DNA of 64,000 nt, taken from assembly GCA_032622095.1 (NCBI GenBank), contig CP136062.1:134805282-134869281 (forward strand), in the 5' to 3' direction. Origin of the DNA: Siphonodentalium dalli. Taxonomy: Eukaryota > Mollusca > Scaphopoda > Gadilida > Siphonodentaliidae. The position numbers were made by a program, and so were the translations under genes. Positions 56,735-64,000 of the stretch are shown here, one piece after another (position 1 is the stretch's first letter; every line of letters starts with the position of its first letter). The notes below the pieces were generated by a model. That model was not told the DNA's origin, searched no databases, and saw only the letters and a program-made list of their open reading frames with translations.

Positions 56735-58100
56735 GTGATCCCGTTTTAATGACATGATGTCAGTGGGTCCTGCATTGTGTTTAACTGTGGGTTAGTGGGT
56801 CCTGCCTGGTGATTTAACTGCGTTGTCGGTCGGTCCTGGTAAAATAACTGTGATGTTAGTGGGTCCTGTATGGTAATTTAACTGTTGTTAATGGGCCCTG
56901 GTAATTTAACTGTTATTTTAGTGGGTCCTGGTGATTTAACTGTGATGTTAGTCGGTCCTTCGGTAGCAATACACGATTTCCAGCAATGTTGGCCAACCTG
57001 GAAGGGGGTACTGTAATTGAAATCTATGCTGAGCCATTATCTTTGGCATAGGTACCACCAAGCATGTTTTAATTTCGACAGAAATTGTAGGTATAATAAC
57101 ATGTCTATACCTTAGCTTCTTTGTACAATTAGTCATTGAATTATGCCCCTTAGTTTTCACACACAAAACGCTAAATTTTACCCATTTTTAGACCTAAATT
57201 GACCATTTTCAACACAAAAACAGACCACGACAGAGCGACTGTCAGTAAATAAGCTTCTTCCATCTGATAGAGCTATGTTAGAGCTGAACAATATTAGAAA
57301 TAGAAAAAAGTTATCGCATCAAATTGAAAAAAAAATGTCTCAAGTTGCAAGCGCAGATGACAGAATTCAGGCTATTTTCCTGTAACATATAGCACAGAGT
57401 TGGCCTTCACTGAATACGAAAATCCTGTTGCGCATCCAAATTTTTCGTGAACTTTCCCAGTTGTGTAAAAATAATTAAACCTTCAGACCAGCTATGGAAC
57501 CTTTAACGCAGGCTACACTGGCTGTTATACCCCCAGATACTAATTTTTCTATTTTTCAGACCCCCCCACAACAACCCGATACATCGTGTACTGCTACCTG
57601 CATGATGACCTAACTGTGATATTGCTGGGACCTGGTGATTTAACTTTGATGCTAGTGGGTCATGCATGGCGATATCACTGTGTTGTTGGTCCTGGTTATT
57701 TAGCTGCGTCGTTAGTGTGTCCCAATGATTTATCTGTGACACTAGTGTGTCCTGCACGTGATCTAACTTTGTTGTGAGTGGGTTCTAGTTATTTAACTGT
57801 GTTGTGAGTGGGTTCTGGTTATTTAACTGTGATTTTTGTTGGTGTTATATGGTGATTTAACTGTTGTCGGTGGGTCTTGATGATTTAACTGTAATGTTGG
57901 TGGGTTCTGCTGATTTAGCTGTGTTGTTAGTGGGTACGTCCTGCATGGTGATTAAACTGTGATATTAGTGTGTCATGGCGTCAGTAACATCGCAGCTAAA
58001 ACACCAGAACACAATAACGTGACTGTTAACTCACACACTAGCATCACAACATCATGGTTATTTAACCGTGTTGTTAGTGGGTCCTTGTTATTTAACTCTG
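56735..58100 (+). repeat. GTGGGTCCTGGTGATTTAACTG minisatellite in two blocks
   Basis: Units of about 28-36 bp, GTTAGTGGGTCCTG then (CATG)GTGATTTAACTGTGAT, form one block at 56,735-56,965 and another at 57,590-58,100. About 600 bp of ordinary AT-rich sequence lies between. Many units are diverged. Complementary single copies lie at 22.97 and 54.87 kb. Confidence 0.8.
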
Positions 58101-59860
58101 ACACAATATTGTTAGCGCCAATTACCACCAAATTGATACATGTTCTCATACATGATACGAGGAATTTAATCGTGTGATTTAAAGACGCCACGTTGGTGCT
58201 GTTTGGGTGAGAGATGGGGAGGGGAGCGGTTTTTCACCAAATTTGATAACAATTTGTTTAGTCGCCGATTAGCACCAAACTTATAAATAATCATCTCCGT
58301 GATATCAGGAGTGTAATTGTGTGATCTAAGGATGTCACAAGTGGGGCCATTCGAGTCAGTGGTGTATATAGATGAGAGGGACACAACAAACGATAACAAT
58401 ATGTTTAGCGCCGATTTCCACCAGACTGATACATATTTTTCGCCGTGATACGAGGAATATAATCGTGTGGTTTGGATACACCAAATTGGTGCCTTTTGGT
58501 GAGAGAAATGGGGACCTTAAATTTGATACAAATTAAAGACGCCACGTTGGTGCTGTTTGGGTGAGAGATGGGGAGGGGAGCGGTTTTTCACCAAATTTGA
58601 TAACAATTTGTTTAGTCGCCGATTAGCACCAAACTTATAAATAATCATCTCCGTGATATCAGGAGTGTAATTGTGTGATCTAAGGATGTCACAAGTGGGG
58701 CCATTCGAGTCAGTGGTGTATATAGATGAGAGGGACACAACAAACGATAACAATATGTTTAGCGCCGATTTCCACCAGACTGATACATATTTTTCTCCGT
58801 GATACGAGGAATCTAATCGTGTGGTTTGGATACACCAAATTGGTGCCTTTTGGGTGAGAGAAATGGGGACCTTAAATTTGATAGAAATTTGTATACTCGT
58901 AATTTTCACCAATTATATATATATACGCATCTCCATAATGAGTCCAAGTGTGTGGTTTAATGGTGACAAAAGTGGCGCCGCTTGAGTCCGAAATAGGGAC
59001 GATAGGGTCACAAAAAAATGATAAAAAATAAGTTTAGTACCAATTACCATCAAATTCATACACGTTCTTCTCAAATGATACGATGAATCAAATCATGCTG
59101 TCTGCCTTTCTGTCTGTCTGTGTTCTATATATAACTTCATGGGGTACAATCGAGATGGCACCAAGGCGGTCTAAGAGGGGTAACTTTTTTACGAGAAAGA
59201 TAGTGGTGCGGGTTAAAGTTTTCTAAAGTGACGCTGTTGGTTTCAGGGGAAGAAAAGGTGGAATGGCGGCAAAATTTAAACAAATATGGTGAGATAGTTT
59301 TGTCGCCGATTTCCACCAAACGCATACATAATCACCCACGCGATATGGCGCTGTTCGAGCCAGCGTTGCAGGGGGCATCAACAATTGATTTAATGAACTA
59401 TTTTTAGCGCAGATTTCAACCAAATTGATATATTATTCTTCACCATGATACGATGAATATAATCGTGTGATTTAAAGACGTCAAATTGCTGCCGTTTGGG
59501 TGAGAGATGGGGGGGGGGTCATAACAATGATAAGAACTTGTTTAGTTACTGATTACCACCAAACCTATATATAATCATCTCCAGTAAATCATGCATCCAT
59601 TAGTCGAATGGACGTGGTTTAAATATGTCAAAAGTGGCGCCGTTAAAGTCATGCATGAGGATGGCAGTTGCACGAAAGCTGATACAAATATATTTAGCAC
59701 TAATTTCCACCAAATTCATACACGTTCTTCTCTAATGATACCATGAATTAAATCACATTTGGTGTCGTTTGGGTCACGGATGGCCAGAGGATATATGCAC
59801 TACCATTAATAAGATTGCTATTCGCCGATATCCACCTATAAGTTAAATATAGTCACCCAT
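57950..59860 (+). repeat. Degenerate satellite-like array, units about 170-190 bp
   Basis: CCAAATTGATACAT-like, CGATGAATATAATCGTGTGA-like, TTTGGGTGAGAGATGGGG and TTTAGCGCCGATTTCCACCA recur in order about ten times with heavy divergence. It blends at its left edge into the minisatellite. No gene is embedded. Confidence 0.75.
58181..58889 (+). repeat. 354-bp near-identical tandem duplication
   Basis: 58,181-58,534 and 58,535-58,889 both start AAAGACGCCACGTTGGTGCT and end CTTAAATTTGATA(C/G)AAATT. Only a handful of differences and one 1-bp indel are visible, far fewer than between other units of the surrounding array. It is a recent duplication of two satellite units, or an assembly repeat. Confidence 0.9.
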
Positions 59861-61639
59861 GCCATCCATATCGTTTTAAGGAGTTTTTGGCGTTCAAATT
59901 TCACAACTGTCATATTTATATGGGGATGGGAATCAGGGCATTCACATAATAAGCTAGCAAGACAGATACATAGAAGAAGCATTAAAAGTATATCTATCAT
60001 TCTATTTAAGAGATACATATATTCTTGCAAACTTAGAGACCTCGAACCGTCAGAGGATTGCATATTAGAATGACTCATGTATATATTATAACACAATTGA
60101 GTCTGTTCCATTCAATTTAGTTTCCACAAAAAAGTTACAATTTGTCAAGAGATATGCAAATGTATCGATGGCCTGTTCAAAAATAGTGGTCACAGTGTGC
60201 AGTCAAATATATCTTCTTCTGATATAAAAGAAAATGCAGTCAGTAGCACATGACTTTTCAGGATCCTCCAATACTGACATCTGACAAGGGTATATCTGCC
60301 CGATACACCGGATTTTTTAGAACAGACGCATCGACTAACATAAACAACTCAAAATCGCGCTCTGTGTCGGGCACATAGCATGTAGCTGATATACATGCGC
60401 AGCAAGATTTCTATTAAACTGAGAATATTTAGCCAGTATATAGCATCATGAACAGAGGATCACCTGGAAATATCTTTAAAACATCTGTATCTTCATGGAT
60501 ATATGATAGCCAGGTGTCCGCAAGGTCTTAGTCCAACCTACTAGATTTATTGATACATCTCTATAATTTAAAACCCAATTGTCGTCTTTTATTTTTGCGA
60601 ACTAATGTGTTTATGATGTTCATGTATCATGTTAAAACGTCTGAAGTATACGCAGTTGTAAATAAATAAATACTTCTTTATTGGTGGAACGGATTAATCG
60701 CGATAAACAAAATGACAATCGACAAGGTGGGCCACTACTTACATTCCATGACTGTGTAAGAATCATGTTTTGTGATGCTATTTGAATATACAATTTATGA
60801 GAATACGTGTAAAAAATTGAGCAAGAGTATTCTCTATATTCCCAACAAATATTCACAGCATGCAAAGGGTTTCACATCACTGTAACCTGGGTAACGCCGG
60901 GTAAACCTGCTGGTAAGTCGATAAACACAAGAAATACTTATGTGCACGGCAGACTATACGTGCATATTCATTAGAGGATTTACTGAGCTCTTGGAATTTA
61001 CGAGAAGATAGAGGGAAAATTGCTGATTTTACTGAACGATATACATGTATAAGAACATACAAAAGACTTCCTTTTTATTCTTGTTATGATATGGTGTGCT
61101 GAAACCACTGAGACAGAAGTTTACCTCATATCACCAGGTTCACGTTAGAAACAAACTGCGAACTGACCACTGTATTCAGGTTGTTGTTTTTCGGGCACTA
61201 GATAGCAATATAGAGAATTTGAAACAACTCGATTCTTATCTCACTCACATCTGCTTTAACAAATGTAGGTTATTCTAACGGGAGCCTATGCCCCGTTGCC
61301 CAGTTGTTAAGTATGGATTCGGCCGTGCGGAAACAAAGATGAGTCCAGTTTTTGTAATAACTTTTATATTCTAAAAAGTATTCCGCCGGTAAGCACAATA
61401 GGTAGGTTCGAAAAGATGTTGTTGGTTTCAACGTTTAAGCGGGATTGTATCGTTGCTATCACACAAGGGGAAGTTATTCCAAGAGTTTGCGTATCATGAT
61501 TGAGGCATCAAGATATCAGTGTTCATAGCATATATCATACTATAGTTTACTATATATCATGATACTGATACGATCATTCCTTGAGTAAACAATGAGTACG
61601 ACCAGTCATAAACAATTCAAGATATGATCTTTTTTTAAT
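59861..61639. other. No recognised feature
   Basis: A 1.8-kb spacer with no recognisable gene, RNA or repeat. Confidence 0.4.
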
Positions 61640-61925
61640 TTAAAAATACATGATCCTAATTAACGCTCCTAAATTGCTACTTCTTTGAGTTCTGGAGTAA
61701 AATATATTTGATTCGAGTCGATGAACACACCATTAAAGATTAGAGTTATCAGATATCGATTTTTGAAATGTTATTTTTCGCCATTTGGAATATTTGCCGT
61801 CCTAGCAAATATTCGACGAGCCGATCGTCATAATCTCAATACCAAATTGCGTTGAAAAAAGGTGATATATAACACGTTTTGGAAAATGTTATACTAGAGT
61901 TGACAGTGCTTAGCATCATGTTTGG
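61640..61925 (-). repeat. Dispersed repeat, inverted partner at 11.8-12.2 kb
   Basis: Reverse complement of the repeat at 11,840-12,200; shared blocks include CGCTCCTAAATTGCTACT, TGATTCGAGTCGATGAACA and ATATCGATTTTTGAAATG. Confidence 0.6.
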
Positions 61926-62169
61926 GTTATTAATCGATTATGATAACTAAAGACTCTTTTGAAGAATGTTGTTGTTGTTGTTGTTGTTGGAATCTGATTG
62001 TGTAGGGACAATCGAATCGGATTGTGTACCTTTAATTACGTTTGTATATTTGTATACTGTATTATATATATCTTCCACGTATTGTGCAAACATTGCCCGA
62101 GAGTACATAAGATAGTTAGTTGGAGTGTTCCTAAGGGGAAACATTTCATTATGGATTCAGTCATGTCTA
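61926..62169. other. TTG microsatellite and spacer
   Basis: A (TTG)n run at about 61,967-61,988. Nothing else recognised. Confidence 0.5.
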
Positions 62170-62720
62170 ACAGAGATAGGACATACAGTATGTGTGGACG
62201 GTGAAGAATCAGCTGTGTTCATTAACATCTGGCGTTCCCCAAGGGGCTGTGGCAGGTCCGCTGATGTTCCTCTTATTTGTCAATTAGATTGCAGAGGGAT
62301 TCAGTCAATGCTTAAATTTTTTTGCGATTGATAGTCTGTTATATGCCGTAATAAAATCTGACGAACACTGCGAAACCCTTACATTTCAAAATGATTTGTC
62401 ATGTTTAACCACCTGGTCTTCAGACTGGCAAACAATGCTATGTTTTGTGGATACACAACACGAAATCTCCAGTAATATGCCCTTATTCTATGGCTGGACA
62501 GTGCATAAAAATACCTACCTCGTCATAGAAATTATTTCGGACCTTCATTGCAAAGGCCAACATAACTCGGATTTCTCCGGCGTAACTTAGGAAACTGTCA
62601 TCTAAATATTAAAAAGCATGTATACCCTACTCTCGCGCGGCCTCAACAGGAATATATGCCTCCGATGTCGAAAATATGAAATCGAAAAGCTGGAAAAGGT
62701 ACAACGTCGTGCATCTCTTT
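62170..62720 (+). pseudogene. Decayed LINE reverse transcriptase fragment
   Basis: LTSGVPQGAVAGPLMFLLFV (from about 62,214) is the GVPQG-GPLLF block of non-LTR reverse transcriptases. It is followed by FFAIDSLLYAVIKSDEHCET (the FADD box eroded to FAID) and NDLSCLTTW. After a frame change come EISSDLHCKGQHN and, in further frames, LRNCHLNIKKHVY-like, RPQQEYASDV and EIEKLEKVQRRASLL. These match the thumb of CR1/Jockey-like LINEs. The catalytic Asp pair is lost and there are several frameshifts, so it is dead. It is a different lineage from the Tx1-type copies. Confidence 0.8.
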
Positions 62721-63832
62721 TATTGGCCGCGATTATTCTCGCGCTCGCGGAACAATAACAACACTGGTTTAGGAAACATATTATTCACCACATGGAGGTG
62801 ATACAATAGAATTATTATGGATAACTTTATGCTTGAAATGGCGGCCATTTTGGATTTTGGCGACCATTAAAAAAAAAAAAATTCAGGTGGCCCCAATTTT
62901 TATTTCACAAGCTTAACATAGTCTTATCAAGAAAAGTAGAGAAAAGTTTGACAGGAAAAAATGTAAGTTCCCACCTGGTATGCCAGTGTCTATGGAGGTA
63001 TACCACCTCTGTGGAAGAGACGACAAATGCAAAGACCGCTTGCCTTCTAAAAAGCGAAGCACTGAAAGATAGCAATATAGAAGTTTCAAATTACGAGATA
63101 CATCAGGCGCGGGAGAACCGAGGGTACCATCTATAAAGAAATACACACAATTACTACAAAACCATGATTTCTACAAGTTCAACTTCTTTTGTTGAACGAC
63201 GGTGGATTGGGATAGTTTTGAGTGGATGTTTATGCATATACCCCATATTCGCGAAGATGACGATATCGAGAAGAACTTACTAGTATATTTTAAAACACGG
63301 CGCTGGGAATGAGAGACTTAAATATGTAAAATGCGTCACCAATATAAACTCATGTGATGGGCCAATGGACTTTTATGAAAAATAATGTAAATGAAATGTA
63401 AAAACTTTCATTCCACCTTTGTGCGGAAAGCTGAACAAAGCTGATATTACATGTAGTTTCTTTTACTTTGTTGGATTCTTTCGTCGACATATACTATATA
63501 AGACCGCTTAATTAATATTTATTACATGATCCTACCATTATTCCATCAATAAACCCATTCTATAAATTTTGATATGCCACGTTCGTTGCATAACAGGAAA
63601 TAGTACCAGGTGACCTTTGACTTTAGGTTTTTCGTCTGTTGACATTGCGTAAATACGGCAAAGAGTCTTTATTTATCTGGGACTATTTCTTTACTCGGCA
63701 ACTCGGCAAACAACGCATAGTTACGCGAAACGTCATCGCAAGCCTTATAAAAGTCCATGTTAGTTTCGAGTCCCATTTGTTGATTTAAGTACGTTTTGTC
63801 GAGGTTTTTTAGCATGTAATAAATAGAATATA
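62721..63832. other. No recognised feature
   Basis: A 1.1-kb spacer. Open frames here show no family motif. Confidence 0.4.
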
Positions 63833-63962
63833 CAATTCGTCCCCAGTTTATAGCGGAATTTACAAAACTCGTCTAGTAAGTGTGGACCTCGCCAATGGTT
63901 CGACCCAGACCTAATTTATTGGACTCGTTTTGTAAATTCCGCTATTAATTGGGGATTCGTTG
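63833..63962. mobile_element. 130-bp TA-flanked hairpin MITE
   Basis: CAATTCGTCCCCAGTTTATA then GCGGAATTTACAAAACTCGT pairs with its complement ending TATTAATTGGGGATTCGTTG; TA lies on both sides. Arms are about 40 bp. No second copy is in the window. Confidence 0.8.
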
Positions 63963-64000
63963 TAGATTCTCTATGTACTGTATTTATCTACCCATGTCGA

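Overview
This is a eukaryotic, AT-rich, non-coding and repeat-dense stretch. I found no host protein gene, rRNA gene or intact tRNA gene. The animal is probably a marine invertebrate, most likely a mollusc and perhaps a bivalve. That is inference from memory of such genomes: Tx1-type LINEs, a tRNA-headed SINE ending in a GCGCTATATAAA-like tail, Helitron ends, tandem repeats carrying TTTCCGGATGATAACTT and GTCCGTCCG, and many ACATGTA motifs. A search against molluscan genomes and repeat libraries would settle it.

Layout. 1-8.1 kb: two inverted copies of a TA-flanked element whose ends are packed with the palindrome GCGCTTAAGCGC, a hairpin family, and an array of about 13 GCTAAAGAGCGGTATAC palindromes. 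8.9-9.9 kb: a GAT microsatellite and a minus-strand SINE. 10-19 kb: a large foldback, a four-unit tandem repeat, and scattered copies of dispersed repeats that have partners elsewhere in the window. 20.2-22.2 kb: a 5'-truncated, decayed Tx1-type LINE (minus). 23-31 kb: foldbacks and TA-flanked MITEs. 31.6-38 kb: Helitron-derived DNA, including a Helitron 3' end abutting a second Helitron 5' end, and several tandem arrays.

42.2-51.5 kb is the structural centrepiece. An old plus-strand LINE was split by a G-run terminal-repeat transposon that itself carries a MITE, by a 4.9-kb Tx1-type LINE with an uninterrupted 1,260-residue ORF2, and by a 1.07-kb hAT-like element. Each break is supported by a target-site duplication. 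52.2-55.7 kb may be one transposon with long inverted termini, filled with older repeats. 56.7-59.9 kb holds minisatellites and a degenerate satellite with a recent 354-bp duplication. 62.2-62.7 kb is another LINE fragment, and the window closes with a small TA-flanked MITE.

The only apparently complete open reading frame with a recognisable function is the LINE ORF2 at 44,840-48,622. The other mobile elements here look non-autonomous or dead. I saw nothing I would assign to an LTR retrovirus-like element or a Polinton.
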